Shown here: piece by piece, positions 43,021 through 51,513 of the stretch | Layout of the letters: each line of letters opens with the position of its first letter | How positions within the stretch are numbered: position 1 is the first letter of the stretch | NCBI RefSeq assembly: GCF_000520015.2 | Contig: NZ_CP007044.2 | Location: 620,001 to 684,000 of the forward strand | From: Chania multitudinisentens RB-25 | GTDB taxonomy: Bacteria > Pseudomonadota > Gammaproteobacteria > Enterobacterales > Enterobacteriaceae | Length of the DNA: 64,000 nt | Reading direction: 5' to 3' | Notes under the pieces: model-generated | Told to the model about the DNA's origin: nothing | Database searches by the model: none | Seen by the model: only the letters and a program-made list of their open reading frames with translations | Position numbers and translations under genes: made by a program

Positions 43021-43644
43021 ATGGCGAAATTATCTTCACGGAGCCCGGCTAAAAAAAACCCGTCAGCTTCTGTAGGCCAAATTCGCATCATCGGCGGCCA
43101 GTGGCGCGGACGCAAATTGCCCGTTCCCAACAGCGAAGGGCTACGGCCAACCACCGATCGGGTGCGAGAAACGCTGTTCAATTGGCTGGCGCCGGTGATC
43201 CGTGGCGCCCGCTGCCTGGATTGTTTCGCTGGCAGCGGGGCTCTGGGGCTGGAGGCGCTGTCACGCTATGCCGCACACGCCACACTGCTGGAATATCAAC
43301 GGCCAGTGGCGCAACAATTGGAGAAAAACCTGGCGTTGCTGCAAGGCCATGGTCAGGTGCTCAATACCAACACGCTTCACTGGCTGGCGGGCAACGGGCA
43401 ACCTTATGATGTGGTGTTTCTCGATCCACCATTCCGCAAAGGGCTACTGGCTGAAACCATCATTTTGCTGGAACAACGGGGCTGGCTGGCAGATGAAGCG
43501 TGGATTTACGTAGAAGCCGAAGCCGAAAGTGCTGCCACTGACGTACCGGCCACCTGGACACTCCACCGTGAAAAAATCGCTGGCCAGGTTGCCTACCGTC
43601 TTTACATTCGTTCTATTGATGAGAAAACTGAACATGCTGATTAA
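43021..43644 (+). CDS. rsmD: 16S rRNA m2G966 methyltransferase RsmD
   Basis: A 207-residue Rossmann methyltransferase. Blocks: GQIRIIGGQWRGRKLPV, RPTTDRVRETLFNWLAP, SAM motif CLDCFAGSGALGLEALSRYA, and catalytic VFLDPPFRKGLL. Methylates N2 of G966 in 16S rRNA. ATG 43021 is taken as start because the family begins shortly before GQIRIIGG; earlier in-frame ATGs add residues without homology. Divergent from ftsY. Confidence 0.95.
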   Translation: MAKLSSRSPAKKNPSASVGQIRIIGGQWRGRKLPVPNSEGLRPTTDRVRETLFNWLAPVIRGARCLDCFAGSGALGLEALSRYAAHATLLEYQRPVAQQLEKNLALLQGHGQVLNTNTLHWLAGNGQPYDVVFLDPPFRKGLLAETIILLEQRGWLADEAWIYVEAEAESAATDVPATWTLHREKIAGQVAYRLYIRSIDEKTEHAD

Positions 43645-43906
43645 TCTGGGCCGCTTGCTGATGGTGTGCGTGTGGGCCTTCTTGCTCACTAATCTGTTTT
43701 CCCCATTTCCTAAGCCACTAAAATATTTCATCGACGTCGCGTTATTCTTTATGGTGGTGATGCACGGGTTGCAACTGGTGTTGCTGAAATCTACCCAACC
43801 GAAAGATCAGCCGATTGGCCGCTGGCAGGAAACCAAAATCTTTATTTTCGGTGTCTTTGAGCTACTGGCGTGGCAGAAGAAGCAGCCACCACTTAAGAAG
43901 AAATAA
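43634..43906 (+). CDS. yhhL: DUF1145 membrane protein YhhL
   Basis: 90 residues with two membrane helices (GRLLMVCVWAFLLTNLF and YFIDVALFFMVVMHGLQLVLL) and the LFGVFELLAWQKK-like tail of E. coli YhhL. Function unknown. The chosen start overlaps the rsmD end by 11 bp; ATG 43619 would lengthen it by 5 residues and the overlap to 26 bp. Confidence 0.88.
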   Translation: MLINLGRLLMVCVWAFLLTNLFSPFPKPLKYFIDVALFFMVVMHGLQLVLLKSTQPKDQPIGRWQETKIFIFGVFELLAWQKKQPPLKKK

Positions 43907-44030
43907 CCCTATCTACTGGATTTTAAAGAAAGCATTGTCGAACCCATGCGTACTGCCTAAACTGAAGAAGTGACATGGGTGACAATCTGGAGCTGCTGAT
44001 CACAGTTCCCATAATAAATAAGGAATACAT

Positions 44031-44657
44031 ATGAGTTGGCCATTCCTTGCCGTTTTCTTTTCCGGTTGGTTGTTTGTTGACGCCTCTTACCGCGGCCCCC
44101 GCTGGCAACGCTGGGTTTTCAAACCGCTAACGTTACTGCTGTTGTTATTAATGGCGTGGCAAGCCCCCGTGCTGGGTGCTGCGGGTTACCTGATCGTATT
44201 GGGCCTGCTGGCAACGCTGCTAGGGGATGCATTGCTGTTGCTGCCACGTGAACGCGTGCTGTATGCCATCGGTGCGTTCTTTTTATCACATTTACTGTAC
44301 ACCCTGAGTTTTGCCAGCCAGATGACGTTCAGCCTGTTCTGGCCGTTGCCGCTGGCCTTATTGATCATTGGAGCACTGCTGTTAGCCACCATTTGGAGCC
44401 GCCTGGAAGACATGCGCTGGCCGGTAGCCACTCTGGTAGCAATGACGCTGCTGATGGTGTGGCTGGCAGGGGAACAATATTTCCTGCGCAGCACCGATTT
44501 TGGCTTTTCACTGCTGATAGGAACTTCACTGTTACTGCTGGCCAATATCGTCTGGCTGCTGAACCGCTACCGCTTCACTTTCCGTGCCGCAGACGCCGTA
44601 GTGGCCTTCTGCTATTTCGTCGGCCATTTCCTGATCGTCCGCTCATTGTATCTGTAA
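44031..44657 (+). CDS. yhhN: YhhN/TMEM86-family membrane protein (lysoplasmalogenase-like)
   Basis: 208 residues, about eight membrane helices. Near-identical in core to E. coli YhhN (DASYRGPRWQRWVFKPLTLLLLLLMAWQAP, LLGDALLLLPRERVLYAIGAFFLSHLLYT, YFVGHFLIVRSLYL). Eukaryotic TMEM86B in this family is a lysoplasmalogenase; the bacterial substrate is uncertain. Confidence 0.92.
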   Translation: MSWPFLAVFFSGWLFVDASYRGPRWQRWVFKPLTLLLLLLMAWQAPVLGAAGYLIVLGLLATLLGDALLLLPRERVLYAIGAFFLSHLLYTLSFASQMTFSLFWPLPLALLIIGALLLATIWSRLEDMRWPVATLVAMTLLMVWLAGEQYFLRSTDFGFSLLIGTSLLLLANIVWLLNRYRFTFRAADAVVAFCYFVGHFLIVRSLYL

Positions 44658-44664
44658 CGCCAGC

Positions 44665-44690
44665 AACGGGTTTGGTTCACCGAACCCGTT
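44665..44690 (+). terminator. Hairpin after yhhN
   Basis: AACGGGTTTGG / CCGAACCCGTT, an 11-bp stem with one wobble and a 4-nt loop. T-run weak. Confidence 0.5.
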
Positions 44691-44738
44691 TGGCCCCTTC
44701 TTCACTCAGCACAATAAGCAACAATTCTCATCCAACGC

Positions 44739-44770
44739 TTGACTCTGGAGTCAACTCCAAGGTGTAGAGT
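44739..44770 (+). promoter_or_regulatory. zntA promoter with MerR-type (ZntR) operator
   Basis: -35 TTGACT and -10 TAGAGT are separated by 20 bp. The spacer is the dyad CTGGAGTCAACTCCAAGGTG. The overlong spacer with a central palindrome is the hallmark of promoters activated by DNA distortion, and the sequence matches the ZntR site of E. coli zntA. Confidence 0.9.
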
Positions 44771-44809
44771 TCCCCTTATGGACACCGTTAATAACCTGAA
44801 GGGGGTAAT

Positions 44810-47110
44810 ATGCATCATCATAAAGAACATCATCAGGAACATAGCCATAAAGAGGGCGGCTGCGGTTGTGGTCATCGCCACGCGCAAACCCAACACGGTT
44901 GCAGCAGTGCAACCACCGCAGTGGCGGAAAGTCATGCCCATCCCCATCAACCTGAACAAAGTGCCAGCTGTTGCAGCAGTGATGGCCACGAAGAACCGGA
45001 TGAAGAAAGCGACAGATTGGCTGCCGCTCCCCCTTCCGGCAGCCAGCGTTTCAGTTGGCAAGTCACCGGCATGGATTGCCCAAGCTGTGCCAAAAAGATT
45101 GAAAATGCCGTCATCGCCATTCCCGGTGTCGATAGCGCACGTGTACTGTTTACCACCGAAAAACTGGTGGTGGATGCTCAAACTAATATCAGCCTGCGCG
45201 TGCAGGAGGCGGTAAAACAGGCCGGTTTTACTCTGCTGGATACCGCGGCCAAAACCGACGCGCCAAAAACCTCCCGCCTAGGCGAGTTCGGCCCGCTTCT
45301 GTTTCTCTCTGCCCTGATGGCAATCAGTTGGCTTTTAGATTTCATCAACCCGCAATTCGGCCAGATAGCCTTTATCGCCACAACGCTGGTCGGCCTGGCA
45401 CCGGTCGTCAGCAAAGCTCTGCGTTTGATCCGTTCAGGCACACCGTTTGCCATAGAAACCCTGATGAGCGTCGCCGCCATCGGTGCGCTGTTTATCGGTG
45501 CAACGGCAGAAGCAGCCATGGTGCTGCTGTTGTTTATGCTGGGGGAGTTGCTGGAATCCTATGCCGCCAGCCGGGCACGCAAAGGCGTAAAAACTCTGAT
45601 GGCGTTGGTGCCGGAGGATGCTCTGCTGGTTCAGGGCAATACACGCAAGCAGGTGCCAGTCGCCAGCCTGCGCCCTGGGGATGTGATTGAAATCGCCCCA
45701 GGTGGCCGCCTGCCCGCCGATGCCGAACTGCTTAATCCCTTTGCCAGCTTTGACGAAAGTGCGCTAACCGGTGAATCTGTGCCAGTTGAGCGCCAGCAAA
45801 ACGAGAAAGTGGCGGCGGGCAGCCTGTCGGTCGATCAGGTGGCACAGATGAAAGTGGTTTCTGAACCGGGCAAAAACGCCATTGACCGTATTTTGCAATT
45901 AATTGAAGAAGCCGAAGAACGCCGAGCGCCAATCGAACGTTTTCTCGATCGCTTTAGCCGTTACTACACCCCGGCGATCATGCTACTGGCGGTTGCCGTG
46001 ATCCTGATCCCCCCACTGATGTTCGCTGAACCTTGGGAAATATGGATCTATCGTGGCCTGACTTTACTGCTGATTGGTTGCCCTTGCGCGCTGGTGATCT
46101 CGACTCCGGCGGCGATTACTTCTGGCCTGGCAGCCGCCACCCGCCGTGGTGCGCTGATTAAAGGAGGGGCTGCGCTGGAACAGTTGGGTCGGATACACAC
46201 TCTGGCGTTCGATAAAACCGGTACGCTGACCGAAGGCAAGCCTACCGTCACCGATGTGCTGCCAGCCAACGGCATCAGCGAGCAGCAATTGCTGAGCTTG
46301 GCAGCAGCGGTCGAAGCGGGTTCACACCATCCGCTCGCGCAGGCCATCATCAACCGGGCCGGGCAACAGCTGCCATTGGCGGAAAGCCGCCGCGCGTTGG
46401 CTGGCATTGGCGTAGAAGGTAGCGTCAACGGTAAAACCATTCTGATCAGTGCACCAGGCAAGCTGGCAGAAAACCAGCTCAACAGCGCATGGCGCAACCA
46501 GATTGATCTGCTGGAAACGGCGGGTAAAACCGTGGTTGTGGTGCTGGAAGAAGGTGTCACTCTCGGCCTGCTGGCGCTGCGTGATACTTTACGCGACGAC
46601 GCCAAACAGGCGATTGCCGAGTTGGCCGAACTGGGTATTCGCGGCGTAATGCTTACCGGGGACAACCCACGCGCAGCGGCAGCCATTGCCAACGAATTGG
46701 GGATGGATTACCGCGCAGGATTGATGCCCGAAGATAAGGTGTTAGCCATCACGGCGCTGAGCAAGCAGCAACAAACGGCGATGATAGGTGATGGCATCAA
46801 CGATGCTCCGGCGATGAAAGCAGCCAGCATCGGTATCGCCATGGGCAGCGGCACCGATGTAGCGCTGGAAACGGCTGATGCGGCACTGACACACAACCGT
46901 TTGGTTGGCATTGCCGAGATGATTCGTATTGCACGCGCCACGCACGCCAATATCCGCCAGAACATCGCCATCGCACTCGGGCTGAAAGGGATTTTCCTGG
47001 TTACCACCCTGCTGGGGATGACCGGTTTATGGCTGGCCGTGCTGGCAGATTCCGGTGCCACCGCGCTGGTGACTGCTAACGCATTACGCCTGCTGAAAAA
47101 ACGCGCATAG
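44810..47110 (+). CDS. zntA: Zn(II)/Cd(II)/Pb(II)-exporting P-type ATPase
   Basis: A 766-residue P1B-2 ATPase, longer than E. coli ZntA (732). It opens with a His/Cys-rich tail (about 14 His and 5 Cys in the first 60 residues), then a heavy-metal-associated domain with GMDCPSC (87-93). Next come the eight-helix transporter with the CPC motif (LIGCPCALVISTP), phosphorylation site DKTGTLT, SHHPLAQA, MLTGDN and GDGINDAPAMKAA. Exports zinc, cadmium and lead to the periplasm. Preceded by GAAGGGGG and a ZntR-type promoter. Confidence 0.97.
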   Translation: MHHHKEHHQEHSHKEGGCGCGHRHAQTQHGCSSATTAVAESHAHPHQPEQSASCCSSDGHEEPDEESDRLAAAPPSGSQRFSWQVTGMDCPSCAKKIENAVIAIPGVDSARVLFTTEKLVVDAQTNISLRVQEAVKQAGFTLLDTAAKTDAPKTSRLGEFGPLLFLSALMAISWLLDFINPQFGQIAFIATTLVGLAPVVSKALRLIRSGTPFAIETLMSVAAIGALFIGATAEAAMVLLLFMLGELLESYAASRARKGVKTLMALVPEDALLVQGNTRKQVPVASLRPGDVIEIAPGGRLPADAELLNPFASFDESALTGESVPVERQQNEKVAAGSLSVDQVAQMKVVSEPGKNAIDRILQLIEEAEERRAPIERFLDRFSRYYTPAIMLLAVAVILIPPLMFAEPWEIWIYRGLTLLLIGCPCALVISTPAAITSGLAAATRRGALIKGGAALEQLGRIHTLAFDKTGTLTEGKPTVTDVLPANGISEQQLLSLAAAVEAGSHHPLAQAIINRAGQQLPLAESRRALAGIGVEGSVNGKTILISAPGKLAENQLNSAWRNQIDLLETAGKTVVVVLEEGVTLGLLALRDTLRDDAKQAIAELAELGIRGVMLTGDNPRAAAAIANELGMDYRAGLMPEDKVLAITALSKQQQTAMIGDGINDAPAMKAASIGIAMGSGTDVALETADAALTHNRLVGIAEMIRIARATHANIRQNIAIALGLKGIFLVTTLLGMTGLWLAVLADSGATALVTANALRLLKKRA

Positions 47111-47123
47111 CCGTTAACCACAA

Positions 47124-47147
47124 GACGTCAGGCATCAGCCTGGCGTC
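47124..47147. terminator. Hairpin between zntA and tusA
   Basis: GACGTCAGGC-ATCA-GCCTGGCGTC, a 10-bp stem with one wobble pair, between convergent gene ends. Confidence 0.55.
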
Positions 47148-47162
47148 AGCAACGGGTACGGG

Positions 47163-47414
47163 TTACGCCACCACACCCTTACGCAATAGATAGCGGTAGG
47201 GCGCATTCTCAGTTTCCTGAGCCACCAGTGTGTGATCCATAAAATGGCAAAAACCCGGAATATCACGAGTCGTAGCCGGATCATCGGCAATAATCAGCAG
47301 CGTTTTACCGTTGTCCATATGGCGCACGGTTTTACGCACCATCATTACCGGTTCTGGGCAGCGCAAACCCAGCGCATCGAGCGTCTGGTCTGCCTGGGTA
47401 AAAATATCAGTCAT
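47163..47414 (-). CDS. tusA: Sulfur carrier protein TusA
   Basis: 83 residues. The LGLRCPEPVMMVRKTVR block with the single persulfide-carrying Cys, and DPATTRDIPGFCHFM, are diagnostic. Relays sulfur from IscS to TusBCD-E for 2-thiouridine in tRNA and influences molybdopterin synthesis. ATG 47414 is chosen; the longer in-frame reading to 47543 has no homology. Confidence 0.95.
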   Translation of the reverse strand: MTDIFTQADQTLDALGLRCPEPVMMVRKTVRHMDNGKTLLIIADDPATTRDIPGFCHFMDHTLVAQETENAPYRYLLRKGVVA

Positions 47415-47651
47415 GCATTTTTCTCGATCAAAATGATCGGCGAAGGATCGCCAGATCTCATTAACACCTAGTGTACGCCAGTCGTTTTTCTGTGCAACCC
47501 ACGTTAACGTTTGCGTGAAATTTAGCCACGACTTAAGTTGCATTGATTGCGTAAACGCGTATCATGCGGCCGCGCAGGTAAAAATTATCTCTTCTCTGCC
47601 TGCTAGATGAATGAAATGGGTTCCCTCACCCCAACTTAAAAAGGCCACATC

Positions 47652-48317
47652 ATGTACTCGTTTACCGCTCAGCAGCGCGTTACCGCGTTGGTTTGGCTGT
47701 CGTTGTTTCATATTGCCATCATTACTTCCAGTAATTATCTGGTGCAGTTGCCGATCACCCTATTCGGTTTTCATACCACTTGGGGAGCCTTTACTTTTCC
47801 CTTCATCTTCCTGGCTACCGATCTCACGGTCAGGATCTTCAGTGCCCCACTGGCGCGCAAAATTATCCTTGCGGTCATGGTGCCTGCCCTGTTTATCTCC
47901 TATGTGATTTCCACCGTCACGTTTCAGGGGCAATGGCAGGGCCTGGCTACGCTGGCCAGCTTTAACCTGTTTGTGGCGCGTATCGCGATCGCCAGTTTTA
48001 TGGCCTATGTCTTGGGCCAGATTCTGGATGTACACGTCTTCAACCGCCTGCGGCAACGGCGCACCTGGTGGGTAGCCCCAGCTGCGGCGATGTTCCTCGG
48101 TAATATTATTGATACGCTGGCGTTCTTCTTCATTGCCTTCTACAGAAGCAGCGACGCCTTTATGGCCGCCAACTGGGTGGAGATTGCCCTGGTGGACTAT
48201 GTTTTCAAGGTATTGATCTGCATGTTGTTCTTCCTACCGATGTACGGTGTGCTGCTGAATATGCTGCTTAAACGCCTGGCATCACGCCAGCAGGATAGCC
48301 AGCTACAACCAAGTTAA
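47652..48317 (+). CDS. yhhQ: Queuosine-precursor (preQ0/preQ1) transporter YhhQ
   Basis: A 221-residue inner-membrane protein of the VUT/ECF-like family with about six helices. It matches E. coli YhhQ, which imports the 7-deazaguanine precursors preQ0 and preQ1. Blocks: LVQLPITLFGFHTTWGAFTFPFIFLATDLTVRIF, RIAIASFMAYVLGQILDVHVFNRLR, WVAPAAAMFLGNIIDTLAFF. AAGG precedes the ATG. Confidence 0.93.
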   Translation: MYSFTAQQRVTALVWLSLFHIAIITSSNYLVQLPITLFGFHTTWGAFTFPFIFLATDLTVRIFSAPLARKIILAVMVPALFISYVISTVTFQGQWQGLATLASFNLFVARIAIASFMAYVLGQILDVHVFNRLRQRRTWWVAPAAAMFLGNIIDTLAFFFIAFYRSSDAFMAANWVEIALVDYVFKVLICMLFFLPMYGVLLNMLLKRLASRQQDSQLQPS

Positions 48318-48454
48318 CCGCAAATAGGGCTGATGGATGGAGGGTTCCACAGGTCGATACGAAAAACCTTGTGACAACATCCACCTTGCCTTGCAACATG
48401 CAATAGGGTGCCATAAGGTACAACCCTCTATCGGTGAAAGAATAAGGAAACCCA

Positions 48455-49015
48455 ATGCGTAACGTAGCAAAATTGATGGGTATCGGCCTGTTAGTGCTTG
48501 GCTTGGCGGCCTGTGATGGTGAAAACAAAGACAGTCAAGCCCCTGCCGGTGATGCCACCGCCAGTACCCAAAGCGGGCAGGTGAATTTGCTGGGTGGCAA
48601 ACTGACGTTTACTCTGCCGAATGGCATGGCAGACCAGAGCAGCAGGCTGAGCCAACCGTCCAATAACCGGCACGTTTTTGCCGACAGCACCGGCCAGCGC
48701 GCGTTGATCGTCATCCTTGGCGATAAAGCCCCAGACAGCCTGGAAACCCTGGCCCAGGGCCTGGAAGCTCAACAGCGTTCACGCGATGCCAATCTACAGC
48801 TCATCACCAATAAGGCCATCGATATCAACGGTGTGCCACTGCGTCAGCTGGATAGCATCATTACCAGTGGTGATCAAAAGGCTTACTCTTCTATCCTGCT
48901 CGGCACACTGGATAACCAGTTGCTGACCATTCAGATCACGCTGCCCGCAGACAACCAACAGCAGGCTCAAAGCGAAGCCGAAGGTATAATCCGCTCGCTG
49001 AAATTACAGCCCTAA
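48455..49015 (+). CDS. dcrB: Lipoprotein DcrB
   Basis: 186 residues, signal peptide with lipobox LGLAAC at about 16-21, so anchored to the membrane facing the periplasm. The body (VNLLGGKLTFTLPNGMADQSS..., GVPLRQLDSIITSGDQKAYSSILLGTLDNQLLTIQITLPA) follows DcrB. E. coli DcrB is needed for phage C1/C6 infection and supports lipoprotein maturation in lgt-depleted cells. Convergent with glpC. Confidence 0.9.
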   Translation: MRNVAKLMGIGLLVLGLAACDGENKDSQAPAGDATASTQSGQVNLLGGKLTFTLPNGMADQSSRLSQPSNNRHVFADSTGQRALIVILGDKAPDSLETLAQGLEAQQRSRDANLQLITNKAIDINGVPLRQLDSIITSGDQKAYSSILLGTLDNQLLTIQITLPADNQQQAQSEAEGIIRSLKLQP

Positions 49016-49021
49016 GCTTGC

Positions 49022-49047
49022 AGGGCCGGGGTTATGCCGCCGGCCCT
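49022..49047. terminator. Bidirectional hairpin between dcrB and glpC
   Basis: AGGGCCGG / CCGGCCCT with a 10-nt loop; its right arm overlaps the glpC stop codon. Confidence 0.55.
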
Positions 49048-50245
49048 AGCCCAACGCCTGCGCCAGCAGGGTGATCGGGTGTTCACAGCGTTTGCTGGTG
49101 GACATTTCGATCTGCCATTTACAGGTTTCACAGTCAGTGACCACCAGATCCACGCCGCTCTCTTCAATCTGGTGGAACAACGCAGCGCCAATCCCCTGCG
49201 AGGTTTCATAGTTCTCCGATTTGAAGCCGTAAGTTCCGGCGATCCCGCAGCATTGCGATTCCAGCACCACCAATTCCAGGCCGGGGATCTGCCGCAGCAG
49301 TTCCAGCGTATAGGCAGTCCAACCCATTTTTTCCATATGGCACGGCGTATGATAAGCCACCCGTAACGGCGTGTGCTTTAGCGGCAACCTGCGCCCCTGA
49401 TTGATCAGGCGATAAAGATAGCGCGTTGCCAGTTCCAGCCGTTCACGCACAGCCGAGGTGTCCACTTCCAGCAGATGCGGATATTCATCGCGCAGGGTAA
49501 AAGTACAGCTTGAAGAGGTGGCCACTACCGGAATACCGCGCTCCAGCACCGCCTCGTGCAAAGATGCGGCGTTCACCTGGGCCTGCTTTTTAGCCTGCTC
49601 AATAAAGCCATTGGCGATCAACGGCACGCCGCAACATTTCTCACGTTTCAACAATTGCACACCGATGTTCATGGCGTTGAAAACCGCGATCAGATCTTTA
49701 CCAAGCTGTGGGTGGTTGTAATTGACAAAGCAGCCGTGGAAAAACGCCACCTGCTCCTGATAGCGTTGTTGGTTTTCCGCCTGTTGGCGATACCAGCGGC
49801 GGAAAGTACCAAAAGAGTATTTTGGCAATTCACGCCGATGATCGATCTTGAGTGCTTTATCCAGTAGCTTACGTACCGGTTTCAGCCCAGTAGTGGCGTT
49901 GACCAGCGGCGCAAACGGCGTCGAAAGCGATCCCATGATATCGGTATGGCTGAGAATCGCGTCACGCAACGTCGGCTTTTTCTGGCTGAAGTTAGCGCGA
50001 GCACGCTGAATGATATCGCCGATTTTCACCTCGGAAGGGCAAGCCACTTCACAACGTTTGCAGTTGGTGCAGTATTGCAAAGCCTCATCGTATAACGCGG
50101 GATCTTTCAACCGCAGCCGTTCACCGTCTGGCCCGGCCTGCTTCGGCCCTGGATAGAGCGGATTCACTCTGGCTACCGGGCAATAGGTCGTACAGACCGT
50201 GCATTTAATACAGCTTTCAAAGCTGGTGTCTTTTAATAGGCTCAT
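49046..50245 (-). CDS. glpC: Anaerobic glycerol-3-phosphate dehydrogenase subunit C
   Basis: A 399-residue membrane-associated iron-sulfur subunit. Two ferredoxin-type clusters (CIKCTVCTTYCPV and CTNCKRCEVACPS) are followed by two CCG cysteine-rich domains (GVPLIANG with CCG at EKCCGVP, and ESQCCGIAGTYG). Passes electrons from GlpAB to the menaquinone pool. Last gene of glpACB, overlapping glpB by 4 bp. Confidence 0.96.
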   Translation of the reverse strand: MSLLKDTSFESCIKCTVCTTYCPVARVNPLYPGPKQAGPDGERLRLKDPALYDEALQYCTNCKRCEVACPSEVKIGDIIQRARANFSQKKPTLRDAILSHTDIMGSLSTPFAPLVNATTGLKPVRKLLDKALKIDHRRELPKYSFGTFRRWYRQQAENQQRYQEQVAFFHGCFVNYNHPQLGKDLIAVFNAMNIGVQLLKREKCCGVPLIANGFIEQAKKQAQVNAASLHEAVLERGIPVVATSSSCTFTLRDEYPHLLEVDTSAVRERLELATRYLYRLINQGRRLPLKHTPLRVAYHTPCHMEKMGWTAYTLELLRQIPGLELVVLESQCCGIAGTYGFKSENYETSQGIGAALFHQIEESGVDLVVTDCETCKWQIEMSTSKRCEHPITLLAQALG

Positions 50246-51513
50246 ACCGATCCCTCTTGCCCTGCAATCTGTTGTGCTACATGCAGCGCGCCAAGCAGCG
50301 ACACCCCAGCACCACAGCCTTGCAGCAAGGGTTCATAACCCCCGGTGACGGCACCAATCGCATACAGGTTACTGATTGCCACCCCTTGCTTCAGCGCGCG
50401 CAAGTTGGCATCGGTTTGCACCCCGAATTGCAGATAAGGCTGCGGCGCGAACAAATCAATACTGCTCCAGTCTTCACGCTGGGGCTTACTGTAAACGTCA
50501 AGGTCAAACACCGGCTCACGAATGCCGCCAAACTCGGCCTTCAGCCCATTACTGAAGAAGCTGCCGCTGGCCAATACCACCTGCTGCGCGCGCAGCGGGA
50601 TATCGGTGTGGTTGCGGGTATACAGGCCAGTGATGCGCTGGCCGTCAAAATCTGCCCGCAGTACGGTATCCCCCGGCATAAATACCCCACCCAATAGCTG
50701 CAACCGCTGGCGCAAAGCCTGGTGGAGCCGCATACCCAGCACCGAAGGGGGCAACGTCGGTAGCAGGAAAACCGGCTTACCGAGCGCCTGGCGTAGCGCC
50801 ATCAGTGGCTCATCGCTTTCCAGCCCCAGGCAAGCGGGCAAGAAAATGGCTTCAGCCTGGCCCGCCTGGCGTTGTATCTCCTCTATCAATACAGCCAGAT
50901 TCTCTGGTCTATCCAGCACACGGGCGATATTGACTGCGCGGAATTCACTGGGGTTATTACGTAACCGATCAAGCACGGGTAAATGCAGAGACACCTCGTC
51001 AACCTGCACACTTTGTTCTGCCGCCAGTGAGCTGGCCGCCATTTGTGGCTGAAAATCCAGAAACCCTTCAATGCCAAGTACCGCAATACGGCGCCACGGC
51101 AGTACATCGCCAAAAGGAGCTGTCGGGATGGCCTGCGGGCTGAGCCAGGTGGCTCGGCACGTGCCAAGCGGTGTGACGCGCAGATGATTCTGCTGATTAC
51201 TGCCCTGCATTTTGAGCCCACAGCGCTCCAGCAACTGCACAGCCTCTACGGCCAACGCAGCAACGCGGGGGGCGCCTATCAGGCTATAAGGATGCTGCGG
51301 AGCCTGCTGTGCCAGTGCGGGTAACGCCAGCAACGGCTCAGACACCATTGAACCATCAGGCAGTTGCGCCAGCAGATCGAGCGAACCGGAAGAAAAGTAG
51401 AGCGCACTCTGGCCGGAACTGACCACCGCACAACGCTTACCCTGTTCTGCCAGGCGGATAGCGCAGCTCAGCCCTGCCAGCCCGCCGCCAATCACCACCA
51501 CATCAAATTGCAT
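50242..51513 (-). CDS. glpB: Anaerobic glycerol-3-phosphate dehydrogenase subunit B
   Basis: 423 residues with an FMN/FAD Rossmann start (FDVVVIGGGLAGLSCAIRLAEQGKRC) and the GQSALYFSSGSLDLLAQLPDG, LPTLPPSVLGMRLH and VLASGSFFSNGLKAEFGGIREPVFDLDV blocks of GlpB. ATG 51513 has AGGGGG 6 nt upstream and matches E. coli (M-x-FD); ATG 51516 is adjacent. The start lies inside the glpA end (11-bp overlap). Confidence 0.95.
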   Translation of the reverse strand: MQFDVVVIGGGLAGLSCAIRLAEQGKRCAVVSSGQSALYFSSGSLDLLAQLPDGSMVSEPLLALPALAQQAPQHPYSLIGAPRVAALAVEAVQLLERCGLKMQGSNQQNHLRVTPLGTCRATWLSPQAIPTAPFGDVLPWRRIAVLGIEGFLDFQPQMAASSLAAEQSVQVDEVSLHLPVLDRLRNNPSEFRAVNIARVLDRPENLAVLIEEIQRQAGQAEAIFLPACLGLESDEPLMALRQALGKPVFLLPTLPPSVLGMRLHQALRQRLQLLGGVFMPGDTVLRADFDGQRITGLYTRNHTDIPLRAQQVVLASGSFFSNGLKAEFGGIREPVFDLDVYSKPQREDWSSIDLFAPQPYLQFGVQTDANLRALKQGVAISNLYAIGAVTGGYEPLLQGCGAGVSLLGALHVAQQIAGQEGSV

